Positions 51,906-61,320 of a stretch of DNA of 62,301 nucleotides are shown here, piece after piece. Within the stretch, counting starts at the first letter, position 1; every line of letters begins with the position of its first letter. The notes below the pieces were generated by a model. The model was not told the origin of the DNA. It did no database searches and saw only the letters and a list, made by a program, of their open reading frames with translations. This DNA is from Clostridiales bacterium (GTDB taxonomy: Bacteria > Bacillota > Clostridia > Christensenellales > Aristaeellaceae): contig JAAYLK010000035.1 of assembly GCA_012521895.1 (NCBI GenBank), positions 1-62,301 of the forward strand, read 5' to 3'. The position numbers and the translations under genes were made by a program.

Positions 51906-52907
51906 TTATGTGTTCTGCTTGTGGATGTTCTCTTCTATGGCTTTGGCTACCTTGGCGCTGGCCATCAGATATGCCTGGCGGATGGCGCCGCGGATGGCCT
52001 TGGCGTTGCTGGAGCCATGGGCTTTGACCACCGCCCCCTGCACACCAAGCAAGGGCGCGCCGCCCACCTCGGTGTAGTCCATCACCTTCTTGACGCGGGA
52101 AAAAGCGGGCTTGGCAAGCAGGGCGCCGATCTTGCTGCGGGTGTCTGCCAAAAGCTCTTTCTTGATGATGCGCATTAAGGCAGAGGCAACCCCTTCAGTG
52201 TACTTGAGAAGGATGTTGCCGTCAAACCCGTCACAGACGATGACATCGGCCAAGCCGCCGGGCACATCGCGCGCCTCAACGTTGCCCACAAAATTGATGG
52301 GCTCCTTCTTGATCAGCTGGTGGGCGGCGGCATAGAGCAGGTTGCCCTTTTCCTCTTCCGCACCGATGTTGAGCAGGCCAACACGCGGATGCTCCATGCT
52401 TTGCATCTTACGCACGTAGGCATCGCCCATCAGCGCGAACTGCGCCAGGTATTCCGGCTTGCTGTCCACGTTGGCGCCGCAGTCAATCAGCAAAAAACCG
52501 CCCTTGTCCCCCGGCATCATGGGCGCGAGCGCCGGGCGTTCGCTGCCCGGGATGCGCCCCAGGCGCAACATCCCGCCCACCAGGACGGCACCGGTGGAGC
52601 CGGCGGACACAAAGCCGTCCGCCTCGCCCTCCCTCACCATCAGCATGCCGCGCACCAGGGCGGAATCCTTCTTCTGGCGGATGGCCATGGCGGCGGATTC
52701 GTGGTTGGTGATGACCTCCGGCGCGGAAAGCACCTGCAAACGGTCCCTGACGTCATCGGCGTTTTGCAGATGCTGCTCAATGGCCTTGGGCTCACCCGCC
52801 AGAATCAGGAACAAGTCCTTGTTTTCACGCAGCGCGCTCAGCGCCCCTTCACAGGTGGCCTGCGGCGCGTGATCACCGCCCAGCGCGTCCAATACCAGCT
52901 TAATCAT
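51906..52907 (-). CDS. plsX: phosphate acyltransferase PlsX
   Basis: 333 residues. N-terminal VLDALGGDHAPQATCEGAL, SAGSTGAVLVGGMLRLGRI, LIDCGANVDSKPEYLAQFA and VEARDVPGGLADVIVCDGF are family signatures. PlsX converts acyl-ACP to acyl-phosphate for phospholipid synthesis, and may also take acyl-phosphate made by the FakA-type kinase encoded at the window start. ATG 52907 follows GGAGGA; the in-frame TTG at 52922 is rejected. It heads plsX-acpP-rnc-smc-ftsY. Confidence 0.96.
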   Translation of the reverse strand: MIKLVLDALGGDHAPQATCEGALSALRENKDLFLILAGEPKAIEQHLQNADDVRDRLQVLSAPEVITNHESAAMAIRQKKDSALVRGMLMVREGEADGFVSAGSTGAVLVGGMLRLGRIPGSERPALAPMMPGDKGGFLLIDCGANVDSKPEYLAQFALMGDAYVRKMQSMEHPRVGLLNIGAEEEKGNLLYAAAHQLIKKEPINFVGNVEARDVPGGLADVIVCDGFDGNILLKYTEGVASALMRIIKKELLADTRSKIGALLAKPAFSRVKKVMDYTEVGGAPLLGVQGAVVKAHGSSNAKAIRGAIRQAYLMASAKVAKAIEENIHKQNT

Positions 52908-52936
52908 CCTATCCTCCGGCAAATCATTTCCTTGCT

Positions 52937-52966
52937 ATTTTATCATACAAAGCGCCGGTCAAACAA
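52937..52966 (-). promoter_or_regulatory. candidate promoter of the plsX operon
   Basis: Minus-strand TTGTTT (52961-52966), 18 bases, then TAAAAT (52937-52942), about 30 bases before plsX. Confidence 0.4.
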
Positions 52967-53015
52967 GAAACATCATCCTGCTTTCGAGTCAAGTGCGCGC
53001 CGTGATTGCAAGCAC

Positions 53016-53045
53016 TTGAAAATTCCTGCTTCTTTATTGTATAAT
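53016..53045 (+). promoter_or_regulatory. sigma-A promoter of darA-holB-ricT
   Basis: TTGAAA (53016-53021), an 18-base spacer and a perfect TATAAT (53040-53045), then AAGGAGG at 53081-53087. Confidence 0.8.
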
Positions 53046-53094
53046 CATGCTACAAGAGACGGAGCAGTGCTCCCCAACTAAAGGAGGCAGGCCA

Positions 53095-53424
53095 ATGAAG
53101 CTGATTATTGCGATTGTGCAAGACGAAGACGCAGCACACCTGGTGAGTGAGTTAATGGAAGAAGGCTTTGGTGTCACCAAATTGGCTACCACCGGTGGAT
53201 TTTTGCGCGCCGGCAACACGACGCTGCTGGTTGGCGTTGAGGATGCGCGTTATGATACCTGCATGAACCTGATTGAAAAAGTGTGCAAGAGCCGCAAGCA
53301 GATTGCCACCTCCCCTGTCACCATGGGCGGGGCTACCGGCATGTACGCGCCTTATCCCATCGAGGTCACTGTAGGCGGCGCCACCGTGTTCGTTTTAAGT
53401 GTTGACCAGTTCCTCAAAATCTGA
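53095..53424 (+). CDS. darA: cyclic-di-AMP receptor DarA (PstA, YaaQ)
   Basis: 109 residues of the PII-like DUF970 family. MKLIIAIVQDEDA at the N-terminus, GVTKLATTGGFLRAGNTTLLVG in the middle (TGGF and GNTT contact the ligand) and PIEVTVGGATVFVL at the end match the trimeric c-di-AMP receptor. Its downstream partner is unknown in most species. ATG 53095 lies behind AAGGAGG. The order darA-holB-ricT matches B. subtilis apart from the lost yaaR. PgpH at 13.4 kb would lower the same signal. Confidence 0.94.
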   Translation: MKLIIAIVQDEDAAHLVSELMEEGFGVTKLATTGGFLRAGNTTLLVGVEDARYDTCMNLIEKVCKSRKQIATSPVTMGGATGMYAPYPIEVTVGGATVFVLSVDQFLKI

Positions 53425-53438
53425 TTGCCGGACAAAGC

Positions 53439-54380
53439 ATGGCTGACACCAACAAGGTAAGCGAGCAGCTTGCGGTTTTTTCTGATGTATCTCCCGCGCT
53501 TCCGGCGCTGATTACACAATATGCAAACCATACCGCCCCCCATGCCCTGATGATCTCAGGGCAATTTGGTTTTGGGAAAACCACCCTGGCCAGCCTGTTG
53601 GCCCAGGCCTTGATGTGTGAAGACGAGAACAAGCCCTGTGGGGCCTGCCGCCAGTGCGTCAGGGTGCAAAACCGCAGCCACGCCAACATGCTGGTGGTCG
53701 GCCTTCAGGACAAGCAGCGCAGCGTCAAGGTGGAACAGGCGCGGGATTTGCTGTCGGACCTGGCGGCCTACCCTTTTTCCGCGGGTCCCCGCCTTGTTTT
53801 GCTTGAATTGGTGGATATGTTCACGCCCCAGGCGCAAAACGCGCTGCTCAAGGCCATCGAGGAGCCCGAGCCGTCCACATACTTTTTGCTCACCTGCGTC
53901 AATGAGCGCGCGGTGCTGACCACCATCCGCTCCCGCTGCCAGCTGCTGCGCCTGCCCGCCTGGACAGATGAACAGGTGGAACGGACCCTGATCCAACAAG
54001 GCCTTCCGCTTCAGGAGTCAAAGAACCTGGCCAGCTTGGCGCTTGGCAGCCCGGGAAAAGCGCTGCAGATACAGGATGACAAGGCTTTTTGGGCTATCAA
54101 GCGCCTGGTGGATGAGGTCCTCACGCCTGGCTTGACCCTTCAGGATTTTCCGGAAGCGTCCAAGCGCTTCAAGGACCAGAAGGACAATGCCGGCTTGATT
54201 TTAGATACCATAGAATTTAGCGCCACCCACCTGGCAAGCACAAACGCGCGCAATCATGATACAATGTCCTTTGCCTGCAGGCTGTATGAAGGCGTCGTTG
54301 AGGCGCGCAGGCTGCAAGCGAGCAATGTTTCCTGGCAGGCGATCATCGACGCCCTGCTGTTATCAACCATAGAGGAGTAG
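53439..54380 (+). CDS. holB: DNA polymerase III subunit delta'
   Basis: 313 residues of the clamp-loader AAA+ type. P-loop GQFGFGKTTLASLL near 45-58, a four-cysteine zinc module CEDENKPCGACRQCV, and LLKAIEEPEPSTYFLLTC with sensor-1 residues, then RSRCQLLRL containing the SRC motif. Delta' is the rigid stator of the clamp loader. The gene starts 14 bases after darA and ends in TAG, 5 bases before ricT. Confidence 0.92.
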   Translation: MADTNKVSEQLAVFSDVSPALPALITQYANHTAPHALMISGQFGFGKTTLASLLAQALMCEDENKPCGACRQCVRVQNRSHANMLVVGLQDKQRSVKVEQARDLLSDLAAYPFSAGPRLVLLELVDMFTPQAQNALLKAIEEPEPSTYFLLTCVNERAVLTTIRSRCQLLRLPAWTDEQVERTLIQQGLPLQESKNLASLALGSPGKALQIQDDKAFWAIKRLVDEVLTPGLTLQDFPEASKRFKDQKDNAGLILDTIEFSATHLASTNARNHDTMSFACRLYEGVVEARRLQASNVSWQAIIDALLLSTIEE

Positions 54381-54385
54381 ATTTT

Positions 54386-55333
54386 ATGCCAACTGTGATC
54401 GGTGTCCGCTTCCGCAACGCGGGGCGGCGCCAATATGCCCTGCCCGGGCAGTATGAATTCAAACTGGGCGACCCCGTCATCATCAACACCAACCAGGGGC
54501 AGGAATACGCCACGGTGTGCCAGACTGCCGCCGATTTGCCCGATGAAATGCTGCAGCATGCCCTGCAGGTGACCCGCCCCGCCCATGAAGGCGACAAGAA
54601 ACAATTGGAGAACAACCAGAAAAAAGAGCAGCAGGCCTTTTCTGTCTGCCGCGAGCGCATCCTGGCGCACAAGCTGGACATGAAGCTGGTCAGCGTGGAA
54701 TACGCCTTTGACGGCAGCAAGCTGACCGCCAGCTTCACCTCCGGCGGCCGGGTGGACTTCCGCGCGCTGGTGAAGGACCTGGCCGGCATCTTCAAAACCC
54801 GGATAGAACTAAAGCAAATCGGTGTGCGCGACGAAGCCAAGTCCATCGGCGGCGTTGGTTCCTGCGGACGCGGCCTGTGCTGCTCCAACTTCCTGTATGA
54901 GTTCCAACCGGTGTCCATCCGCATGGCGAAGGAACAGAGCCTGTCTTTGAACCCCACCAAGATTTCCGGCGTCTGCGGGCGGCTGATGTGCTGCCTGAAA
55001 TATGAGCAGGACCAATATGAAAAAGCCCGCAAGCGCCTGCCCAGGCTGGGCAAGGAAGTCATCACCCCCAAGGGGCGCGGTATAGTCACCCAGGTGAACG
55101 CCCTGCTTGAAAATGTCTCCGTGCGCATCTTAAGCGGCGACAATGCGGACATCCATGTGTTCACCGCGGAGCAGGTGCAGCGGGTGAACCCGCCTCAGGC
55201 CAAACCCGAAGGCAAGGCCCCCGCCAAGCAAAGGGTGGTGGAGGAGGAACCCGTCACTGAAGCCGATGAGGAATTCATGGTCACCCATGTGGTTGTGGAC
55301 GAAGACGAACACTCCACCCCGGATGACGATTAA
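54386..55333 (+). CDS. ricT: PSP1-domain protein RicT (YaaT)
   Basis: 315 residues. The PSP1 C-terminal domain spans about 60-145. The cysteine pattern CGRGLCCSNFL and GVCGRLMCCLKYE supplies the Fe-S cluster ligands of RicT, part of the RicA-RicF-RicT Y-complex that helps RNase Y process mRNA and affects development. The C-terminal 60 residues are acidic and not conserved. GAGGAG precedes the ATG. RicA and RicF are not in the window. Confidence 0.92.
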   Translation: MPTVIGVRFRNAGRRQYALPGQYEFKLGDPVIINTNQGQEYATVCQTAADLPDEMLQHALQVTRPAHEGDKKQLENNQKKEQQAFSVCRERILAHKLDMKLVSVEYAFDGSKLTASFTSGGRVDFRALVKDLAGIFKTRIELKQIGVRDEAKSIGGVGSCGRGLCCSNFLYEFQPVSIRMAKEQSLSLNPTKISGVCGRLMCCLKYEQDQYEKARKRLPRLGKEVITPKGRGIVTQVNALLENVSVRILSGDNADIHVFTAEQVQRVNPPQAKPEGKAPAKQRVVEEEPVTEADEEFMVTHVVVDEDEHSTPDDD

Positions 55334-55351
55334 TACAACAAGGAGCAAGCC

Positions 55352-57133
55352 ATGACACAGAAGACGCGCGACCAGATCCCCGCCAAATGGAAGTGGAACC
55401 TCAAGGACATCTTTGCCAGCAAAAAGGCCCTGGATGCATGCGAGAAAGACATTCTGGCGCTTGCTGACACCCTGGCCTCCCTGCAGGGCAAAGTAGAGAA
55501 GGACCCCATCAAGGCGGTGGAGACCTCCTTCAAACTCAGCCGCGCAATGGGCTCCTACCTGACCTTCTCCCGCATGCAGCAGGACCAGGACGGCGCCAAC
55601 ACCGCCTACAAAGCGCAGATGGCCAAGGCCGGAGCCCTGATGGTGAAAGCCAGGGCTGCCGGCGCCTACCTGGAGCCGGAGCTGCTGCAGCTGAGCGAAG
55701 AGAAGCTGCAAGCCTTAAAGGTTGACCCTAAGCACAGCCAGTACAGCAATTTCTTCCATGACTTGATCCGCACGCGCCCGCACATCCTGCCCACCGAGCA
55801 GGAGGAGCTGCTGGCCAAAAGCGGCGAGGTCTTTGCCACTGCCTCCCGAGTGTTCAATGTGCTCAACAACGTGGACCTGCCCCTGCCGGAAACCCTGGAC
55901 GAGAGCGGCAAGACCAGCAAGCTGACCCACGCTTCCTACGGCGAAAAACTGCGCAGCAAAAACCGTGAAGTGCGCAAGGAAGCCTTTGAGGGCATGATGA
56001 ACGCCTTTGGCAACTTCAAGGGCACCCTCTCCAGCCTCTACATCTCCAGCGTCAAAAATGACGTCTTGCACGCCCAGCTGCGCCATTATGGCTCCGCACG
56101 TAAATCCTCCCTGTCCAACCACGAGATTCCCCTGTCGGTCTATGACAGCCTGCTCAAGGAAGCGCACAAGGCCTTCCCGGTGCTGGACCGCTACCTGCGC
56201 CTGCGCAAGAAGGCCCTGAAGGTGGACCAGCTACACCTGTATGACCTCTATGTGCCCATCACGGCGGACTTCAAGATGGACATCCCTTATCCTGAAGCCT
56301 GCAAGCTGGTTAAGAAAGGCCTGGCCCCCCTGGGTGAGGACTATGGCAAGCTGCTGGACAAGGCCTACAAGGACAACTGGATTGATGTGTATGAGACCAA
56401 GGGCAAGCGCTCCGGCGCCTATTCCTGGGGCACCTATGACAGCCATCCCTATGTGCTGCTCAACCACACCGATTCCATTGACGGCGCGATGACCCTGGCG
56501 CATGAGCTGGGCCACGCCATGCACTCCTACCACAGCAACAAGGCCCAGCCCTACGAAAAGGCAGGCTACTCCCTGTTCGCGGCGGAGGTGGCCTCCCCCT
56601 GCAATGAGATCCTGGTCTCCCGCGCACTGCAAAAGGAACACTAGGACGACAAGCAGGCTCGGCTTTTCTTCCTGACGGACCTGGCGGAAGGCTTCCGTAC
56701 CACCTTCTTCCGCCAGACCATGTTCGCCGAGTTTGAGCACGAGGCGCACAAGCTGGCCGAGCAGGCGGTGGCGCTGACGGACAGCAACCTGTCAGACCTC
56801 TATGAGAAGCTGAACAAGCAATACTACGGGCGTGAGTGTGTGATTGACCCCGAAATCCGCCATGAGTGGATGCGCATCCCACACTTCTACCGCGCCTTCT
56901 ATGTCTACCAGTACGCCACCGGCTTCTCCGCCGCCGTCTATCTGGCCAGCCGCATCCTCAAGGAAGGCGAGAAAGCCCGGAGCCAGTACTTTGATTTCCT
57001 CAAGAGCGGCGGCAGCGTTCCGCCCATTGACGCGCTGAAGGCCGCGGGCGCCGATATGAGCCAACCCAAGGTGGTTCGCGGCGCCATGAAGGTGTTTGAA
57101 GAGACGATCGTTGAGATGGAGACCTTGCTGTAA
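55352..57133 (+). pseudogene. pepF: oligoendopeptidase F, interrupted by an in-frame TAG
   Basis: The full frame has 593 codons, the normal PepF length, but codon 431 is TAG (56642-56644). Before it lie the M3 zinc site HELGHAMH (H384, E385, H388) and the third ligand region EVASPCNEIL. After it the same frame continues intact with DDKQARLFFLTDLAEGFR, FRQTMFAEFEHEAHKL and YATGFSAA, all normal PepF sequence. The alignment needs one residue at the TAG, so it is a point change, not an indel. The truncated 430-residue product would lack the substrate-side C-terminal domain. Options are a recent nonsense mutation, an assembly error, or read-through. AAGGAG precedes the ATG at 55352. Confidence 0.88.
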
Positions 57134-57149
57134 TCGGATAAACAGTTAA

Positions 57150-57184
57150 GGGCTGCAGCTTTTCTCAGGCTGCAGCTCTTTTTT
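57150..57184 (+). terminator. intrinsic terminator after pepF
   Basis: GGGCTGCAGC pairs with GCTGCAGCTC (one G-U) across a 9-base loop and is followed by TTTTTT. Confidence 0.75.
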
Positions 57185-57198
57185 GTGTCTTTATAGAA

Positions 57199-58596
57199 TT
57201 ACCGCATGGAATTGATGTAGGAGAAAATCTTTCCGGCCAGGGGCGCCGCCTGGCGGCTGCCTTCCCCCGCGTCATTGATGACCACGCAAAGCGCGTAGGG
57301 CAGGGTTTTGTCCTCAATGAAGCCAATAAACCAGGCGTTGGTCAATTCCTGGCCGTCTATCTGCGCGGAGCCCGTTTTACCGGCGATGGTGAGGCCGGAA
57401 ACGGCCGCGTTTCTGCCGGTGCCCGACACCACAGTCTGGCGCATGGCCTTGGCCAGGATGTCTGACTGCGCGACGGTCAAAGGAGTTTTGTAAATGACGG
57501 GGCTGATTTGCGCCTTGCCTTCGCGGTTCGCGTCCACCGCCTGCAGGAGCAGCTTGGGCTCCATCATCACGCCGTCGTTGGCGATGGCGGCGGCCACCAG
57601 CGCCATGTGCAAGGGGGTCATCCCCAAAGCGCTTTGCCCTGGCCCCGTCCAGGCCACCTCCTTGGCGATGCGGTTTTTCGCGGGATAGGAGGAGTTTTCA
57701 ACCACCAGGTCGGAGAACAGCAGGTGGTCATCCAGGCCAAAGGCCTGGGCGGTCTGCCGCAGCTTTTCATCGCCCAGCTCCAGGGCCAGCTTGGCGAAGG
57801 TGATGTTGCAGGAGACCACCAGCGCTTTTTCAAGGGAAAGCTCACCATGGGAGACGTGCCCGGCGTCGGTGATGACCACATCCCCCACCTGGTAGTCCCC
57901 CTCGCAGGTGAAGGTTTTGGAGAGCGCGTCAGGCATGTGCTGCAAGGCAGCCGCCATCGTGATCACCTTGAAGGTGGAGCCGGGCGCGCTGCGCCATTGA
58001 GTGGCGTTGTTGATGAAGGGCTTCCGGGGGTCTGACAGCACGCCTTGGGCGGCATAGGGGTCAAAATTGGGGAAGCTGTTCAGCGAAAGAATTTCTCCCG
58101 TGCGGTAGTTGAGCACCACCACGGCGCCGGATTTCCCTTGCGGGAACTGCTCCGCGATGTAGCGGGACAGGCCATGGGTGAGGCTTAAACGCAGGTCGTA
58201 CCCGCTGCGCATCCTGCCGCTGAAGGCGGAGGAGAGCCTGGACAAGTACGAGGCGTCATAGGCGTACAGCAGATAGGACATGAAGGTCTCTATGCCGTTT
58301 TTGACGGTGCCGTCCTTCATGCCCACCGCGTGCACCAGGGATCTTCGGGTCAGCTCATCCTGATGATAGAGGCGGTTGCCCTGGGTATCGTTGCCTGACA
58401 GCGGGATGCCGTTGCGGTCATAAATGCGACCGGGCAGGACGTCGCTTTTTACTTTACGAAGCGCAGTGTTCACTGAAGAGGAAAACCAGCGGTTACCGGA
58501 GAGACCTAAGGAAAACGCGCCATAGATAATGAGGGAGGCCAGCAGGCAGCACACGACCACCACGGCCAGGCGCAGGTTCTTCTTGATCAGTTTCAT
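57199..58596 (-). CDS. penicillin-binding protein 2-type transpeptidase
   Basis: 465 residues, class B PBP of the short PbpA/FtsI-like type. One N-terminal membrane anchor (about 8-30), a small dimerisation region with VLPGRIYDRNGIPLS, and the transpeptidase domain with SxxK motif GSTFK (S207), SxN motif SCN in VVSCNITFAKLA and KTG motif AGKTGSAQ. It crosslinks peptidoglycan made by the partner SEDS glycosyltransferase, whose gene overlaps it by 4 bases. The lack of a PASTA domain and the FHA neighbour resemble the actinobacterial and clostridial fhaB-rodA-pbpA cluster. Confidence 0.93.
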   Translation of the reverse strand: MKLIKKNLRLAVVVVCCLLASLIIYGAFSLGLSGNRWFSSSVNTALRKVKSDVLPGRIYDRNGIPLSGNDTQGNRLYHQDELTRRSLVHAVGMKDGTVKNGIETFMSYLLYAYDASYLSRLSSAFSGRMRSGYDLRLSLTHGLSRYIAEQFPQGKSGAVVVLNYRTGEILSLNSFPNFDPYAAQGVLSDPRKPFINNATQWRSAPGSTFKVITMAAALQHMPDALSKTFTCEGDYQVGDVVITDAGHVSHGELSLEKALVVSCNITFAKLALELGDEKLRQTAQAFGLDDHLLFSDLVVENSSYPAKNRIAKEVAWTGPGQSALGMTPLHMALVAAAIANDGVMMEPKLLLQAVDANREGKAQISPVIYKTPLTVAQSDILAKAMRQTVVSGTGRNAAVSGLTIAGKTGSAQIDGQELTNAWFIGFIEDKTLPYALCVVINDAGEGSRQAAPLAGKIFSYINSMR

Positions 58597-59831
58597 GCGT
58601 TATCCTCCCCCAGCATCGCGATGAGCTGATCTTCCTCCAGCCCGCGCTCATTAGCGTTGGCCACCCCCTGCAGCAATCCCATGATGCACAGGCTGCATAC
58701 CATAGAGGTGCCGCCATAGCTCATGAAGGGCAGGGTGACGCCGGTCAGGGGAATCAGGTTGATATTACCGCCGATGATGACAAAGGTCTGGATGGCGATG
58801 AAGCAAGAGCAGCCCAGCGCCAGCAGGGTGTGGAAGCGGCTGCGGGAGCGCTTGGCGATACCCACGCCGCGCAGGAAAATCAAGAGAAACATCAGGATGA
58901 CGCACATGCCAAAGATCAGCCCAAACTCATGGAAGACCGCCGCGAAGATGAAGTCGGTCTCCACTTCCGGAATGACGCTGGATGTGCCCAGGCCAAGCCC
59001 CGTGCCCCAGGGGCCGCCGTTGACCATGGCCACCATGGACTGGACCACCTGGTAGCTGATGCCATAGGGGTCCTCCCAGGGATTCTGCCAGATTTTGACG
59101 CGGTTTTGCACATAGGTGTTCATTTGATAGCCCACCAGGGCGCCTGCGCCTGCCCCCAGCGTGCCCAAGGCCAGAAAGGTCAGGCTGCCGGTAGACACGT
59201 ACACCAGGATGAGTGTGATGGCGTAATACAGCAGGGCTGTGCCCAGGTCCCGCTGCAGAAACAGCATGCCCAGGCAGACCCCGGCGAAAGCCAGGGCGGG
59301 CAGGACCAGGCGGCGGGACAGAAGGAAGCTGGTCACCAGCAGCATGGACACCTTGACCACTTCACTGGGCTGGAAATTAACCCCCAGGATGCTGACCCAG
59401 GCCTTGGCCCCGTTTTTGACCGTGCCCATCACAAGCGGCAAGGCCATGAACGCCAGGGAGGCCAGGATGATGAGCGGCATGGTCCATTTGAAGCGGTGCC
59501 AGAAGCGCACCAGCAACAAACAACCCACCATGCCCACCATGCCCACGGCATAATTGGTGAACTGGCCAAAGCCGCGCTCGGGGTTTAAGCGGTAGAGCAC
59601 CAGGATGCCAAGGAAGGACAGGAAGTTGACCAGGGACAGCAGGATGCGGTCAGCCGGCAGTATCCGCGGCAAAATCACAATGACCCCAAAGAAAATCAGG
59701 GGCACGGCCGCCGCCATTACAAAGCCGCGCCAATCCGCCTGCTTGAGGCCCAGCAAGGCATAGGCCAGGAGGAAGAAAATCATTCCAGGCAGGGCCAGCC
59801 ATCTGTTTTGCTGCGTGGCGCGCTCAGTCAT
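58593..59831 (-). CDS. SEDS-family glycosyltransferase FtsW/RodA
   Basis: 412 residues, ten predicted membrane helices. Family landmarks are GAKAWVSILGVNFQPSEVVK, LQRDLGTALLYYAITLILVY, the large loop with GPWGTGLGLGTSSVIPEVETDF, and LPLTGVTLPFMSYGGTSM in part (here LIPLTGVTLPFMSYGG). It polymerises lipid II glycan chains with the cognate PBP. Whether it serves elongation or division cannot be decided. ATG 59831 overlaps the FHA gene by 8 bases; upstream in-frame residues are shadow of that gene. Confidence 0.93.
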   Translation of the reverse strand: MTERATQQNRWLALPGMIFFLLAYALLGLKQADWRGFVMAAAVPLIFFGVIVILPRILPADRILLSLVNFLSFLGILVLYRLNPERGFGQFTNYAVGMVGMVGCLLLVRFWHRFKWTMPLIILASLAFMALPLVMGTVKNGAKAWVSILGVNFQPSEVVKVSMLLVTSFLLSRRLVLPALAFAGVCLGMLFLQRDLGTALLYYAITLILVYVSTGSLTFLALGTLGAGAGALVGYQMNTYVQNRVKIWQNPWEDPYGISYQVVQSMVAMVNGGPWGTGLGLGTSSVIPEVETDFIFAAVFHEFGLIFGMCVILMFLLIFLRGVGIAKRSRSRFHTLLALGCSCFIAIQTFVIIGGNINLIPLTGVTLPFMSYGGTSMVCSLCIMGLLQGVANANERGLEEDQLIAMLGEDNA

Positions 59832-60519
59832 GGAATTGTTGCCCCCTGTCCGTCCTGCGGTTGCGGTTTGTGTTTTCAGCCAGCGGCGGTGGCGCCTGGG
59901 GCACATCTACCGGCGGCATATACGCCCAGGTCATGTTCAGGTCGCTTTCTGGCGCGGGCGCCCCAGGCGCGATATAGGGCATGGATCCCTCTGTGTAGGC
60001 AGGCTCCGCGCCTTCCCAGGGATTGTCCTGAGGCTCTTCATGATACACTTCATGCGGCACAGCGGCCCGCTGGGGCACATCCAGGCCGGCGAACAAGCGA
60101 AAACGCAGGCTGACGCCGCGGATTTCCAGCACCGTGCCATGCAGGGCAAAGGCATCCGCCTTGTTGAGCGGCTCGCCATCCAGCATGGCCTGGTGCTTGC
60201 CATGGAGGGGAATCAGCTTGACCCCAAGGCCGGGGCGGAACATGAACTCCAGCTCCCGTCGGTGGAGGCGGCTGAACCTGATGTCACAGCTGCGGCCTGC
60301 GCCCATCAGCCCTTCACGGGGCAAGGGCTGGGCCGCGCCGCTTTCCAGGTTGACCACTTCACCCACCAGGCCGGCGTCAGGCAATTGGCGCAAGGTCCTG
60401 CGGTATTCACGGCGGTCGCCCAGCATCAACCAGCCCGCGCGGAGCAAGGCCAGGACAATCAGCAATACAAAGACATACCGCAGACCCATGGCCAAAAGCT
60501 CGTAGGCAGTATCCCCCAT
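59824..60519 (-). CDS. FHA-domain membrane protein
   Basis: 231 residues. One membrane helix (about 12-32) is followed by an FHA domain (about 65-145): LMGAGRSCDIRFSRLHRRELEF has the GRS phospho-Thr-binding loop, with LNGKPV-like LDGEPLNKAD later. The C-terminal 80 residues are Pro/Ala-rich and acidic. By analogy with actinobacterial FhaB it may link a Ser/Thr kinase to wall synthesis; no kinase gene is in the window. GGAGGATGC precedes the ATG. It heads fha-ftsW-pbp. Confidence 0.85.
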   Translation of the reverse strand: MGDTAYELLAMGLRYVFVLLIVLALLRAGWLMLGDRREYRRTLRQLPDAGLVGEVVNLESGAAQPLPREGLMGAGRSCDIRFSRLHRRELEFMFRPGLGVKLIPLHGKHQAMLDGEPLNKADAFALHGTVLEIRGVSLRFRLFAGLDVPQRAAVPHEVYHEEPQDNPWEGAEPAYTEGSMPYIAPGAPAPESDLNMTWAYMPPVDVPQAPPPLAENTNRNRRTDRGQQFHD

Positions 60520-60547
60520 GCATCCTCCACTTGTTGTAATGGGATTG

Positions 60548-60556
60548 ATTATACCA
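60548..60556 (-). promoter_or_regulatory. extended -10 promoter of fha-ftsW-pbp
   Basis: Minus-strand TGGTATAAT is a perfect TGn-TATAAT extended -10 element, about 30 bases upstream of the FHA gene; the -35 region is very GC-rich and has no match. Confidence 0.6.
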
Positions 60557-60618
60557 TGCCAAACGCGGCGGCGCGCGAAAACATCCACCGGGTTTCTAAG
60601 ATTCTGATGAAAGCCAAA

Positions 60619-61320
60619 TTAAGTTATCCGTGCGCCAAAAATGTCCCGGCCGATGCGCACATGGGTGGCGCCTTCCAGGATGGCCGGAAAAAAGCTATCG
60701 CTCATGCCCATGGACAGCACATCCATGGCAATGTTTTCAATCTTCCAGCGCTTAGCCCGGTCGGCCAGTTCGCGCAACGCGGAAAAATACGGCCTGTTCT
60801 CATCCGCTGTGCTTACGACAGGCGGGATGGCCATCAAACCCAGGACGTGCACGGAGCGTTTGCCTGCCGCATGGTCCAGGGTTTGCCGCAAATCCCCTTG
60901 ATCAACACCGGCCTTGCCCTCTTCCCTGCCAAGGTTGACCTCAATCAGGATGTCCTGCGTAATCTGTAGCTTTTCCGCTTCCTTCGCGATGGCGTCCAAC
61001 AGCCTGATGCTGCCCACGCTTTGGATGACTGCCGCCTGGCCGACCACCTGGCGCACCTTGTTGGTTTGCAGGTGGCCGATAAAATGCACCGGCTTGCCTA
61101 AATAGGCACCGTCCTGCAGGTGGGCGCGCATCTCCTGCATCCTGTTTTCACCAAAGATGTCGATGTCCAGAGCGGCGCTTAAGCGGACGATTTCACTGGG
61201 CTGCGTCTTGCAGGCGGCCACCAGGCGGATGGCAGATGGCTCGCGTCCGGCCTGGCGCGCGGCCGCGGCCATCATCTCCCGGACGCGGGCGACATTCTCC
61301 TTGATTTGGGTAGCATCCAT
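60619..61320 (-). CDS. yggS: YggS/PLPBP family pyridoxal phosphate homeostasis protein
   Basis: 233 residues, a single alanine-racemase-like TIM barrel without the C-terminal domain. LVAACKTQPSEIVRL holds the PLP-binding lysine; FGENRMQEM, HFIGHLQTNKVRQV, IEVNLGREEGKAG, and LSMGMSDSFFPAI with ATHVRIGRDIFG are standard. The family buffers free PLP. The ATG overlaps the stop of the preceding gene (ATGA), giving translational coupling. Confidence 0.94.
   Translation of the reverse strand: MDATQIKENVARVREMMAAAARQAGREPSAIRLVAACKTQPSEIVRLSAALDIDIFGENRMQEMRAHLQDGAYLGKPVHFIGHLQTNKVRQVVGQAAVIQSVGSIRLLDAIAKEAEKLQITQDILIEVNLGREEGKAGVDQGDLRQTLDHAAGKRSVHVLGLMAIPPVVSTADENRPYFSALRELADRAKRWKIENIAMDVLSMGMSDSFFPAILEGATHVRIGRDIFGARIT

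Noticed and set aside
56642-56644. Pyrrolysine insertion at the pepF amber codon
   Set aside because: PepF is not a known pyrrolysine protein, TAG ends ruvC and holB normally, and no pyl gene is visible. It remains only a remote option.
56720-57133. Separate gene starting at the ATG after the pepF stop
   Set aside because: The ATG lies within the conserved FRQTMFAEFE block of PepF and has no ribosome site, so it is the tail of pepF.
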